Assembly (NCBI GenBank): GCA_027886175.1
Contig: JAJNNQ010000029.1
Location: 5,512,501-5,576,500 of the forward strand
DNA length: 64,000 nucleotides
Direction: 5' to 3'
DNA from: Phylloscopus collybita
Taxonomy: Eukaryota; Chordata; Aves; Passeriformes; Phylloscopidae
A program made the translations under genes and the position numbers. Positions 14,257-27,724 of the stretch are shown piece by piece (position 1 is the stretch's first letter; each line of letters starts with the position of its first letter). The notes below the pieces were generated by a model, which was not told where the DNA came from, searched no databases, and saw only the letters and a program-made list of their open reading frames with translations.

Positions 14257-17200
14257 GGAATTTATTTGCTCTGTGAATTATCTTGACTCGCTTGTTATAT
14301 TTTGTTGCTATTGTAACATACTATCTGTATAGGGTAATGTGTATATCTGTATGTTTGTGCACACCCTATACTTTTACTATAATAGTCTGTAAAGTTGTAA
14401 GGCTTTTATAATATCCTAAGTGTCTCTATGGGAATTTTTTGCAATTCTTTCATATGAATCAGGTTTTGCAATACCTACACTGTACCTTAAAAACTTCAAT
14501 TTCTACACCTTTTTGCTCATTAACTAGGTTATTCTTAAAAGTTTAGTTTATTTTACTTGATTTTAAAAAAAATCTTAATTTTCATGGTCTTCTTGGCTGA
14601 TGTCTCTCAACCCAAATTACACATTTAAAATATCTTTTCCAAAGCTTTAATGATATTTATTCATTTTTAAATTGAAATTGCGTCTAAAATATGACAATAT
14701 TTATAGTACAGATTTTTGTTTGTTCTTTTTACTTGCACTGTCATGCGAAATAGTCAGTGATAGTGGGGTGGTTCAGAAATAGTGCAGATGTTCCTAGGTC
14801 CTACAGGTGCTTTCACAAAGCATGAGAAAACAAATAATTTTGACAACTAAACCTCCCATTCTTCCTGTTAAAACTCAACACTGCTAATACATTATAGAGT
14901 ATGAATATTCACATATTTTAATGTTTCTTTTGTGTGGAGTGTGTGTGTGTGTTTGTGCTGGAATTTATTTACACACCATGTCCAGGAAATGGTACCTAGT
15001 TTTCTGTCATGAGGCCTAAAAGTAGTTCAACGGATATCATTATTCTGAAAAAACAAACTGAATGTTTTTTTCATCCATAACTCCAATATCTGCTTTTTCA
15101 CTGTTCTTTCTTACTCTGTGAATGCTCTTTGTTTCCTTTTGGTCAGAACTACCGTTGTAATCCAAAACCCGTAAGAAAGTTGTATTTTCTTTTTAGATTT
15201 TCCATAAATAGCCCGATGATGGAAGGGCTTGCATTTGATATCTTTCCCTTAACCTGCTTTTAAAAGCTTTATATTTTATTGTTTGGAAGATGACAGGGAA
15301 GATGCAGATGTGGATTTAGTTGCCTATGCCTTCTTTCTTCTTCTCCCCACTGTTCTCAGGAGGAGCTTTTGGTAATTTTGAGGGCACCAATTTCTAAAAA
15401 TTATTTTGATGCCCTTCTTCTGCTTAGCCAAGCTGTACTTCAGCAGTGTTCCAAGAAGAATTTAAATTGTACCAGGTGTTGACAGGTGTGGCCCAAGAAG
15501 TAATGTACAATTCTTGATTCCCAAGGAGGTTATTGGTTTTGCTGGTGATGTCCTCACTCCCCTCCTGCCTCAGAGACAGCTCTGTGGTTCCCTTGCTGCC
15601 TGTCTCAGTATCACTAGTATAATTTTTATTAACCTGTTTCCCTTGAAGCAAAACTCCATTTTTTCACAGTTGGTCACAAAGGTAATCTGTATAGAAAAGA
15701 ATTTCTTTGTTCTTTTCACTGTGTCAAAGTGGGTTTTAAACTGCTTTTCTAGTTTCTGGATTTTTTTTAAAGAACAAGCAGGTTTACAGTGACATGCAAA
15801 TTCTGCCTGAAATTCTTGATTCACTGACTTTGCAGTAGTCAGAGGAGACAAGAAAAGCTGTGATTGTGGTGAACCTGCAGAGCTGGTTTGTGCCCTACAT
15901 AATGTTTGGCACTTCTCTGAGAGAGGCAGAAGAAATTGCATTTTCTAACCTCCCTCTGCCTTCTCTGTCTCCAGAGGATTTCCTGCTTACGCAGTAACCA
16001 AAACGTTTGCTGGAGGAGGATTCTGAGTGTTTTATCCTGAAGACTGAATGATGCAGAAAGATTATGAATCCATGGGGAAGCCAGTTTATCGAATTCTGTT
16101 TTCCTATTCTGTCTGTACAAATTTCATATTGCTTTGTAATTAAAGTTGAACCTGCTTCTACAGGATAGTTTTTCTCATTTTGAACTGTGAAGCTTTGCCC
16201 ATGTGTTCCTGAAATAGATCAGCTAAATGTATGCTTAAGAAAGGAGGGAAATAAAAGGGAAAGTACTGTCCTCCTAAAGGTTCAGTGGGATCCCTGTAGC
16301 AGTATTTCTTTGCAAAAATACCATGAGTTGAGTTTTCCTGCTGAGAGAGGGATTTCTGCTTTATGAACAAGATGATTGTATATTTCTCTTCAAAGTAAAC
16401 ATCATTCTGACACAATTCGTGCATGCTAGATATTTTATGCACTCACTGGAATAAACAAAACAATGCTGTCTCAAGCACTTAGTCTGTGGTTAATGTTGTG
16501 CCTCCTTTTGCACATCTTTCAGCTGTATCAGAGATCAAAATGAACTCCAGCACTTGAGGGCATCTGGGAAGGATTTTAGACACTCTGGAGGAAAGTGTGT
16601 CTGTAAAGCCTTAATGATTGCTCCTTCATCTGTGCAGATTTGCTTTAACTGGTGCCAGATCTGCTGTAATATTGATGACATCCTTCACCTTATTAGAGGC
16701 CCAAATGTAAAACAGCATATGCTAGTCGTCAAATTTTGTTCCTTATATAGCGAGACCACAGATGTTGAAGGCTACAAAAAGGATGTGGGCTACAGCTACA
16801 GGTTTGGCATGGAACATGCTTTCTGTTAATTAAATGAAAAATGTTTACAACTCTGATTTTTGTGCACTGGGGACATCCTATGGCTTAGCTGGTGTGAGAT
16901 TTTGATTAAGAGAATTCTGGGAGAGTTCTCTGACAGTGAGGCAATTAATAAAATGTTGTAAGATATAATGGTAAAGCTGTATGTTGAGTGACTGCATTTA
17001 TCCCTGAAAGAATATGAGAGTATGTGGAGGTACAAATCTCCTGTTGCTTTCCATCTGCCTTGGTCTTGGTCTGGAGATTTGATGAAGCATTTGGCATTTA
17101 GGACAGAGCACTAGTAGTTGGTGAAAAATTAGACATGAGCAGTAGGAATGTTTAGCCAGATTGGGAAGTATTGGAATTCAGTTTTATGGGCTGCAATATG

Positions 17201-19326
17201 AGATTGCAGAATACCTGAAGTGGGCTGCATTAACCCAGGGTCATTGCCAGGGCTGCGCCTGGAAGTGGGCTGACTGATGTAGTCTGGTCCCTCAGAGAAA
17301 TAAGGGATACTTCTGATGAATTTTATGGTTCTAGTGGGAATATTATCCCCTAATATCTATTTATAATGTTCCTATAGGGCATGCTGAGAGGTGTAGATTT
17401 TAGGAATTAAAGGAGAATTTAAATATAAAAGCTGCTGTTGGGAGAGAGGCTGTAATGGCTGTATAATTTGGAGTACTTTCTGAGTTCTGCAAGAATGACG
17501 ATAAAATTCAAAAAATCTGAGAATGCTCTCCCCTCCATATATGTGGATACATTGATGTGGGAATATGCTCTCTGAGATTCCTTTTTCAAAGGATACATTT
17601 AGTTCCTCAGGTGACTGTGTGGGATAGAGTATCTTTCACTGCACTAGAACTTGTCTTCTGCAGAGTTCCTGAATGAGAATGTGCTTTGCTATGAGTAGTG
17701 TGGAAAAATGAGTTATCATTCTTATTCACGGTCTGTCTTCCAAGCCTCTCCCATTTTACAGAGAGGAGATGAAGCTTGCATTGATCACAGCATGGCTGTA
17801 ACACTCACTCCAGATTTGCAAGGTCACTGTGTCCCCTTGAAGTTCTCAGGAGAAAAGTGTCATGGAGGCTGTTCCTACACTGTCACTGCTCCAGAGTTGG
17901 TGGGGTTTAATTGAAAAATTTGCTTTTCTCCTGTGCGGGGTAGATATTGTGTCCCCGAGGAATGTTAAGCATTAAGCTTTCCTGTATCTTTGCCATTCTC
18001 ACCAGCTATGACCTTGTGTACAGCAGTGTTACTGCCAGACCTCAGGCGCACCAGATCATCTGAAGCACTCTCTTTTTCGTTATTGTTTACAAGACAACCA
18101 TTTGGGAATATAAATAGAGAGCATAGCACAGGAAGCATTTGGAATTTCCAGAAATCACACCATATGCCTCTCAGGGGCTTACAATTTGGTGAAAGCAGAA
18201 TTGTATTCTTTCAGAGCCCATTGTTCCTCAGAGCCACAATTGTCACAGATTATCAGTCGACCCTTTTCTTCTTTTTTGCAAAAGGGGCTGATAATAATTT
18301 TCCTCCATACTAGTAGTTTGTTTTCTCTATGATTGTTACCATTTTATTTTTGCAGGATTTGCCATTTTTAAACTAAAACTGTATGTTGTGAAAGTTTGAG
18401 CAACTTCCATTAAGAATATCTGTTATTTCATTTATGTAATTTAAAAAAGCCACACCAGACAACTAACACTCAGATGCTTCATTTGTCTCTGTATATCTAA
18501 TGAATGCTAGCAGCTGAGGGCCAACATGCAAATGACAGCTTGAAATGAACGAAACATGTGGAGTGCATTTCCATGGGCAGTGACAGCAGTGTTTACTGCA
18601 CTCACATTATCACAGTAGTGCCACAGAGCCTAAGGCATGGATAAGAATCCCATTTTGCTATGCAAAAAGAAAATAAGATACACTTCCTTGTCCTGTCTAA
18701 GGACAGAGACAGAGTGGAATAGTATGTTATATATATAAAAAAAAAATAGCTGGATGCTGTTTAGATGAGAAGTTGTTCTTGAATCCGTATGTGCTCCTGG
18801 TTCATGACAAATGTGAGAGAAAACATAGCAATCTGAAACCTTTTTGCCAATCAATGTTAATAGGTTCAGTTGGACAGGCAATAGATAATTATAGAATCAT
18901 CAAATGCAATTGAGTTATTTTCTGAGCCAGGGTTCTGAGCCCAAGTCCTTTAATTGAGACTGTTGCCTAGAAAAACCAGTAGATGAGACCAGTAGAGGAA
19001 GAAATGACTCAGGGCAGTGTGGTGTGGTGGTCTCTGCATATTGACATCTTTGCCAAGAAAAGAGGGGATTGGAACATGAAAATGAAATGTATTTTGCATT
19101 CAGTTTTTTTTCTGCAAAAGGTCTGACCTGGGAGGAAATGCACTTCCTTGTTTTGGAAGTTTAAGAAACGTACTGTGGGAGCTGAGAAGGATAGGTGATT
19201 GTTATCTTCTCTCAGTCATGAAGAAGGAGACGAGGCTTAAAATGAGAGGGTCCTGAGAGGTACCTGTTAGCTGAGCTACAACTGGGAACAGATGGGTGAA
19301 GGTTATCTGTAGATAATCATGTTCAT
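14257..19326. other. Intron 1, no gene seen
   Basis: AT-rich unassigned sequence, with a short GT run at about 14937-14952. Open frames of up to 123 codons at 15570-16120 on the - strand show no domain I recognise. The stretch 18430-18560, with an ATGCAAAT octamer near 18527 followed by TGACAG, looks more complex than its surroundings. Confidence 0.45.
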
Positions 19327-21190
19327 GCCCTCTGCTGGACTTGCTCCAAGAGTTCTATGTTTCCCTGGCACTGAGGAGCCCAGAACTGGACACAGCATTC
19401 CAGATATGCCTCACCAGGGCTGAGTAGAAAGACAGGATCACCTCTCTTGCTCTGCTGGCACTGCTCTTCTTAATGCACCCCAGGAGACCATTTGCCTTCT
19501 TCATCACCAGAGCATACTGCTGGCTCATGGACAGCTTGTTGTCCACCAGGAACCCCAGGTCCTCCTTCCCAGAGCAGCTTTCCAGTTGGTGTCTGGGGTT
19601 AGTCTTCCCCAGTATAGGACCCTCCTTTTGCCTTTGTTGTATTTCAGGCAGTTCTTCTCTGCTCATCTCTCCATCCTGTCCAGGCTGCACTCTGGGGTAC
19701 TGGCCACTGCTCCCAGCCTTGTGTTATCAGTGACCTGCTGAGGAGGAATCTGTCTCTTTGTTGAAATCATTGCACTCAGTATTGAACCTGGAGGCACCAC
19801 TTGTGACAGGCCTCCAACCAGACACTGTGTCCTGACTGCTACCTTCTGGGTTCTGCCATTCAGCTGTTTCTCCATCCACCTCCACATCCACTCATTAAGA
19901 TGGTATTCCTGACTTTGCCTTTTATGATATCATGGTACCTAGAGCATTGCTTAAGTTCAGGTAGACAACATCCACCATTCTCCCCTCATCCATCCAGCCA
20001 ACTCTCCCGTCATAGAAGGTAACAATTCGGTTAAGCATGACTTCTTTTTGGTGAATCCATGCTTACTACTCCTTATCACCTTCTTGTCCTTCACAAGATG
20101 CCCAGAGATGGTATCCGGGATGAGCCATTCCATCACCTTTCCAGGGACTGAGGTAAGGCTGACTGGCCAGTACTTCCCTGGATCTTGCTTTTTGCCCATT
20201 TTGAAGACCAAAGTGATGTTTGCTTTCTTCCAGCCCTCAGACACCCCTCCTGATCACCACAATTTTTCAAAGATGATTGTGAGTAGCCCAGATATGGTGT
20301 CTTCCAGCTTCCTCAAGCATTTGTGGGACTCCCATCAGGAGTCCATTAGTGCCATGGACTTGTGGATATCAGGTTTACCTAAGCAATCTCTAAGCTGGAC
20401 TTCCTCTACCAAGGGAGAGTCTTTATTCCTTCAGACCTTGTTCCTGGGTCAGGGATTCTTACGGGCTGGTCTTGTCAGTGAAGACTAAAGCCAAGGTGGC
20501 ATACTGAATGCCATTTTGGCTTTAGTCTCTCTGCTTTCTCTGCAGCCTGTTTCAATGGTTCCTCACTCTTTCCTTTTTGTCCTTGATTATTGGAAAAAGC
20601 CCTGCTTGTTATCCTGCATGTTCTTGGCAAGATTATTTCCAAATGGGCCTTGGCCTTCCTTGTTGCATTTTTACATACTCTGACAACATCACAGTATTCA
20701 ACCCACCTGGCCTGGCCCCTCTTTCACCTCATCTCCTGCCTGGGTTTGAGTTTTGACAGTAATTCCTTGCTCATCAAGCACTGGTCTTGAGCCAGTATGA
20801 AGTGACGGTTGAATCTCGGACTCTCTAGGATCCTTCTTCTCTGTAGAGCATGTTCATATGAAATTCTTCAAAGAAAATCCCTGAAGAGATTGAAGTGTTA
20901 ACTTCTCCTGAAGCTCAGGGCTGTTTCCTCCTCAAGCAATGCAGAATTCCATGATCTTATGGTCACTATAATGAAGGTTGCCAGAGCCTTCACATCTGCA
21001 GCCAGACCTTCCTTATTATGTAGTTTCAGGTCCAGCAGCACAGCTTTTCTGGTTGTCCCTTCCATCACCAGTAGCAGAAAGTTGTCAGTGCTTTCCAACA
21101 ACTGCTTGGATTGTTTGTGCTTTGCTGTGTTGGTCCTACAACAGATACTAGAGTGGTTGGGTCCTCCATGAAAACCAGGGACTCTTGACT
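19327..21190 (-). mobile_element. CR1 LINE fragment, endonuclease end to RT
   Basis: On the - strand the order is: remains of the end of the endonuclease domain (about 21190-20900), the linker, then reverse transcriptase motifs such as WKKANITLVFKMGKKQDPG at about 20230-20170 and KEDLGFLVDNKLSMSQQ near 19560-19510. Many frameshifts and stops are present. At about 19722-19733 the catalytic FADD motif of CR1 reads VTDN, so the second catalytic aspartate is lost, and the preceding segment is also altered. The copy is dead. The 3' end of the element is absent, which is not the usual 5' truncation and suggests later deletion or rearrangement. Confidence 0.9.
20482..20528. repeat. 21-bp inverted repeat inside CR1
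   Basis: Arms 20482-20502 and 20508-20528 with a 5-base loop. They match at 19 of 21 positions. In RNA of the + strand the two mismatches become G.U pairs, so the whole stem can pair. It lies within the CR1 fragment. Confidence 0.9.
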
Positions 21191-24100
21191 ACATAAAGAA
21201 ATATGCTGAAGCAGGAGACCACGGAAAAGATCTTTGCATCATTTTTTGGAAAGACACCAGTGGAACAAAACAGCATTTGGCAGGGTAGAGGATATGATAT
21301 TGGGATAATGTAGTCACACAATAACAATAATGAAATAATGCCTTCATTTATTATACTTTTGTCTGCTTAGGGGTTAAGATGAATAATGATTATTTGTAGT
21401 AAGAATATAATTTTAGGAAATAAAGTAGATGTGTGTCATGAGAGCATGAACTTTGTCATACTTCAAAATTAACTGAACAAGTAAGAGGTTTTTAAAAGTG
21501 TTCCTTGACAGGCCAAGGATACATGGGCTATGACAGGGCTGTTAAACTGGTTGTGTATTAGGTGTACTTCCAAGAAGGTAATGAATCTCTGGATGCTTAG
21601 CAGTAGAATCCCATTTGCAATTAAGAAATGGTATTTTAATACTTCTTTGCTTTGAATTTGGCATGGAGAGTTCTGGCTGATTACTACTGCCCCATTGTGT
21701 GCTGGCAGGGTCACAGTCTTCTGGATGATATCATCTAGATTTATATTTTCCATGTTGCGGGGTTGTCTCTAATATTATCTACAAGTTTGAAAGGTGAGTT
21801 TCAAACTCGATTGAGCACTTCAAGTACTAAAAAATTGGTATACTTTTATACAACAAATCATATGTACTCTGACCTTAAGAGGTATGATTTTCAATTCTTT
21901 AAAAAAATTACACTTTTTGGCAATCAAAAATGGCTGGCATCTCTAATGTGAAAATTTTAATGTGAAAAACTCAGAGGCTTAGCACAATGTTAGGAAACAC
22001 TGTATAAGGTGCAAGAGCAGGTGAGCTGCTTTTTGACTTCCAGAGTAGTTTGCTGTTTTGGAGAAAAAAGTTGAGGTATTAGGGAGAAGAAAACTCCATT
22101 TAGGAAAAAAATGTTTCTGTTGATTTTTATAAGGTATTTGACTAGATTGAGTTAGGCTAGACTAGTTTACTCAATTAGAATAGTTAAAATTAGACTACAT
22201 AACAGGCTTTCAACATGAGGCAATCAGCTTATATGTTAGTGCTGAAAGACAGCAGTATAAGGAATATCTGCTAGAAAGTTATGAAGTTAAATAACTTTAA
22301 TATCTTTAAATGAACATTTCCCAATTATCTTTAAAGGACTGTTTAGTGTGATTTAAGATTGTGGGGTAGACAGTGTCAACTCACTGTGTCAGTTTTCTAT
22401 TCCTGAAAAAATATGTGAAGGAAACCCATTTTTATGCTTACTTCATTATTCATTAACTACTCAGAGATATTATGGGTAAGGTTCAATGTGGTACATGTGA
22501 TCTATAAAAGTGGTTTTATAAAAAGGTTTTCTTATTTTGCAGAAGATTTCTCCTTAACTTCATTGGCTAATCAGAAGTGAATGTAGGTGTGCATAGTGCT
22601 CTCCTTACTCCTGATACCAGAGATGTAAGAGAGGGATATTCAAATACATGTACCTTTCATTGCATACAAATTTTAGTGTACTTAATTTTTTTTTCTCATC
22701 AGTTATAGGTAAACTATATGACAAGATATAGGTAAGCTACATGTTCATTAACTACAAAAAAGTTAATTGGGGCAATGTCTTTGAATATGAAGGCACATAA
22801 GTTTAGGTACTTTAAAATGCATTAATGCCAGTTAAGTAAGCATGTAACTAATTGGGTGAATCCATGCTTGTCCAACTCCTAGCAGAGTGGAGGATTTGGA
22901 GGGAAGTTAGAAGTTACAGCTGATCTGTGTTACTGTGGGAATAGGGATATGATTTGCATCAGCTTTAGGCAAAACCATACTATGAATAATACACAGAGTG
23001 TGCACGAATTTTTAAATTTTAGATTAAGGTGTGTACACTTCTGTTTGTTCAACCAGTTAGCAACATTCCCTTGAAGCAAATTTTCAATGCAAAACATCAT
23101 GCAGGAAATAGATCAGTTTTCAGGTGCAAAACCACTTCAAAAGCTCGGGGTGAGAAACAGAAAATTGTATCTAGCAGTTCCAGTATGGAGAAATGATTAG
23201 CTCTTTTTGAAAAACTACTCCAATGTGCATTAAGGTGAGTGAAACCAACTGAGTGGTTCCAATGCAGTCAGTGCAAGCAACATGGTGCAGGATATGTGGA
23301 AGGTACATGGATTATACATGAGTCACCTTTATTTCCTGAATTATGTTTGGAATCTGGACTCTGCACATGGACAGTACATAAAAGCAGTTGCTCTGAAATA
23401 CATGTTTATTCTTACAATTTTGTTGGCTTACACTGAAAAGGGTCATTTTCTCAGAGACATGACTTCATTTTGGTGGCGGTCTTCATTTTTTTAAGTGGTT
23501 TCTCAGCTTGCTGTGTTGAAGTTAACAGAGGTTTGGAATATTGTATCCAGCTCTGCTGGCACAGAGCTACTGACAGTCTTGGACTTCCAGCAAGAGCAAT
23601 AGCTAATTTATTTGTTACCCCTAGTATGTTCAGTAATATTTCTTCAAGAAACTGAGAATTCTCTACCTAAATCACATGAGCATCACACGAGCTTTGAAAA
23701 TTAATTTTATACAACAATTCTGAACTTCTATCAAGCCTAATAATTGATTTGTGTAAGGCAACATAGTTCTCACAAAGACACTCTTATTAAAGCACTCAGA
23801 ATATTGAGGTTGTTTGCTTTATGTATTATAACAAAGCTGATTTTGTGCGTGGTACAAACTGTGATGATGTTAGTCCAGTGAGCAAGTCTGAGTTGCAGTC
23901 AAGGAAAAAGGGAAAGTTACAAACCAACCTATTGTCATAACAGCGTGTTATCAATAGTTGTTACAGATGCTTTGCTTCATTTTTCCTGCATGATATTAAG
24001 GAGTAAATAATAAATACCTTGTGGAATTGGAAATTTGAATTGTTTCACAGTACTGAATTTAAAAAACATACAACACTTCCATAAATGACAAACCTAAAAA

Positions 24101-25851
24101 AGATGTGTACCTTTTAATAGTATTTCTATATACAATATTTACAGCAAGAACTTTCCTTGAACAATTGCACAGATTGTTCACCTCTAGTTCTTGTAAAAAT
24201 TTCAGAAACCAATAAGAACTGAAGAAATTATAGGAAAAAAATATAAGCCCAGGAGCATACATGAAAGTAGTACTGTAGATAATCCACCCCTCCAACTCAC
24301 TTCCAAACTGTAGTTAAATTTTAATTAGTTGACATTTATTTTGTTTCCTTTTCAGTTGAATTTTAGTGCCCATTTCTGTTAGAACAAAAACGGAAATGAT
24401 GTCTAGCTGTAGGAAGTCTTCCAAATGGAAATGGAAGTATTGAACCGAGGTGTGGTGATATTTCATCACTTAAATAATTTGATATGTATATTCAATATAA
24501 CATGGTTAAATTGGATAACAGTTTTGAAGATTAGCAATTATAGGCAATCTAAAGGGAAAAAGTGCAAATATTAAAATGATTTTTTTTTATGTGTGTGTGT
24601 GTTGGTAGTTTCCTGGTTGCTATTTTATATCAAGTGTACTTGCTCAATGGTTTTCAATGTGTGTAAAGGCTGAAGTGCCAGTTTGACTTCAGGTTTTACT
24701 GACAAAAATTAGCAAGCAAGAATCCCGACTGGTTTGGAACTGAAGATCATTCTTGCTACTCTAAATTATGCTTGGTGAGTATTTTTGTAAATAGTTCCAC
24801 CTTTGCAGTTCATCTTGTGGGCTAAATTCTGCCTTCAAATGCAGATGTCTGATTGCAGTCAGTGATTGCACAGTGCAGGGTGGGTCAGGGCTGAGAATGC
24901 TGGTGTGTGTACTGACTGTGTTGCTGTGCTACTGTACTGCTTTATGTTCTTGGGCACTCCTGCCACTGGCCTGTAAAACAGAGTCAATTATCAATTTAAA
25001 GAGAATTGGCAAGGCTCTGTTGGCTGTGTTTTCCTTAATTAAGTGTTATGCTTAGGAGGAGACAAATTTAAAGGTCCCATGTATTTGCATTTACTGAAAT
25101 AGATCTTTCAATGTAGGTAATACTCTTTAAAGAAAGGTCACAAAAGTGTGTCAATCCTATTTTTGTACTATTTTCTTTTTATCATAACAAAATGATGTTT
25201 GAAAACGCTTTGCCAGAGAGAGACAGTGTTAGATTGGAAATTCATTTTAATAATAAATAGTTTTGTGAGAATAGGACATGTTTTTGAAGATACAAGTCTT
25301 ACTGTTCTTATGAGCTAAAAGTAATCAAGCCCATTAATAATATGATTTTTGTAAGTAATTTAAAGCAAGTTTTAGCTTCTTCCATTTTCATAAACCTAAT
25401 TTAGCCTGTATGAAATATCCAGTAAAGTGTATTTAAGCATGAGTCTCTAAGCACATCTATTTCAGTTAAAGAGAGAGACATTTTGGGGCATACAATTTCT
25501 CATGAAACATAATTTATAGAAAGGAGTATTATGAACATTTTTCTGATTCCTGCTCAGTACGTCACTATATTCTGTATAGTAATACTAAAGGTTGAATTAC
25601 TGATCACAAAACATTGCCTTGTATCAGCAAAGGTTTTTAGGTAAATGGGAATCAGTGCTTTTTGTTACTTGGTAGTAAAAACATTTACTCATTTGTTGGG
25701 GATTTCAATGTATTTATTTGTTTATTTTAAAGAAGCTATATGTGTCTGAGGGGACAAATTCAGAAAGTGTGTATGTGTCACTTGTGGAGAACTTTTAATT
25801 TTTAATGGAACTCAGTATAATTCAGCAAAGTTATCCTTCCTCAAACAGTGC
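21191..25851. other. Intron 1, no gene seen
   Basis: AT-rich unassigned sequence, with a GT dinucleotide run at 24590-24602 and T-runs. No coding exon is recognised. Confidence 0.5.
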
Positions 25852-25914
25852 TATCCACTGCTAGTATTACCCACATCCATTGCTAGTACTACCCACATCT
25901 ACTGCTAATATTAC
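25852..25914 (+). repeat. 22-bp tandem repeat, about 3 copies
   Basis: Two full 22-bp units at 25871-25892 and 25893-25914 (CCACATCCATTGCTAGTACT plus AC in the first) follow a partial unit at 25852-25870. A few substitutions separate the copies. Confidence 0.85.
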
Positions 25915-27724
25915 CATGTATTGTGCATGTATATGAAATTCTGCACTGTGGTATGTCTCAGCCATATGTGTAAAAAAAAGTGTTTTAATGTATTTATCTG
26001 GGTTTTTTTTTAAGATGCCTTTTTTATTATTATTTTATTTTTTTTATATATAGGAGTAGTGGATGAAAATTATTCTGAAAATCCTTGAAGGCTGGAAGCT
26101 GCTACCATTATCTGAAATTTTCAGCTCAATTATTCGGCTCCTGAACCACTTGATAGCTTAAACGAGAAATATTTCTGGCCCATTATCTTTTGATGTGTGA
26201 CTAAAATCTCAGTCATTTAATATCTCTAGCCTTGAATCAATTCTATCTTTCTGTGATGTCATTGAGCAGAGAGTTTTCATTTTTTCATACACACCTGCAC
26301 ATCCACTCTTTATAAGGATGTCTTGTCTTTTGGGATGGAGGCAGAACCCAGGTTTTGTTCTTGCTGAAGGTTTTAGCAATGTAGTGTTAAGAACAGGAAC
26401 CATGGCATTGCTACATGTACTTCACAGATCCCTTTGTACCTCAAGATTTGATGGAGGGGTTACAGTGATGGCTACTGACCACACCCTGGTGGCCTCTGCT
26501 ACCTTGGCTGCTTCCCTGCCTTGAGACAGAGGACAGCGCTTCATTGACAGCTTGGAGAAGGATGGAGTTCATTGGGAATGATGGTGAAGGCTAGGGATAA
26601 TTTGTCATGCCACTTGTATAAGGCAGCAGAGGTGTCTACGAGGCAAAATCTGTGTGTAGCTGGGGGACTCCTGAACCTTTCTGGGTATAGGCCTACGAGG
26701 AAGGCAGCTGGGACTCCAAAGATTTGCTTTGTTGCTGATGCAAGGACAAGATTATATTTGTGTAGAAACATTCGAGCTTTCTCTGACTTCATCCTCTTTA
26801 TGTGTTTCCTTATCAGCTTCACTGGGGAGATTTTTTTTCTTTGGGACTATAGAATGCTTGCAAAACAGTTTTAATCCTATTTTTGTCATTTCCAAGGTCT
26901 CAAGCTTGCAGCAGTCCAGTTACAACATACAAATTTGGTATATTCTAATTACTATAGGATGCCTCAAGGTATAGTTGTAGCTTGAATATTAAGACGTGCT
27001 TACACTTTTATTGTAGAGTAGTGAACAAGTTTTGTCAAAAATTATCCATGGAACATTTAATTTTCAGTGTGAGATTCCTATTATTCTTCTTATTTCAGTT
27101 AAACAGTACATCTTAGAAGTTTTTCCATGATAGTATCTACACTATGGTTGGGGATGTACTTATGGTACAAAGAAGACTCTCGACTCAGGATTGGGACTGA
27201 CTCATTGGTTTAAGCCATACTGAATACTTGGAACTTGCTTAACATTATACTGGCAAAATTCAGCCAATCTGAATTGGGCCTTTACCTCTTTGCTTTATGG
27301 ATAATTCTTGGCCAGGTTTTAAACAATCTTACTATATCAATCTAAGTTCTCTTATTCCCAACCTGTAGGTGGGAATCCAGAGGCATTTGCTTGAATTTTT
27401 TTTTTTTTTTATATTCTCAATTGTTAGCCCTTTTTTTCAAAATTGCATGCTGAAAATATCTTCACAAAAGGCAAAGTATTCACATACATATGTAATATTG
27501 CAAGGTTTGTATTTTCTGCTATAGTCAATCTGTGGATGAAGAACCAAATCTACCAAAATCCTTCCTGGATTTCTTTGGTTTGTGCCTGTTCGGGTTTGAT
27601 TTTTTTTTTTTCTCATAACAGAGAAGGTCTTGTGTGTGAAGTTGTCATTTGCACTGTCTTGCCCACAATGACCATGAGGCAATCGAGTTTAAAATTTCTG
27701 TTGTCAGGAAAAAATGTGACAGCA
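25915..27724. other. Intron 1, no gene seen
   Basis: AT-rich, with T-runs at about 26002-26052, 27398-27411 and 27600-27612. Overlapping 93- and 100-codon frames on opposite strands at 26541-26874 show no recognisable domain. Confidence 0.45.

Noticed and set aside
18889..18925. Possible CR1 3'-end remnant (TATAGAATCATCAAATG)
   Set aside because: Only about 35 bases resemble a CR1 end, too short to separate from chance.
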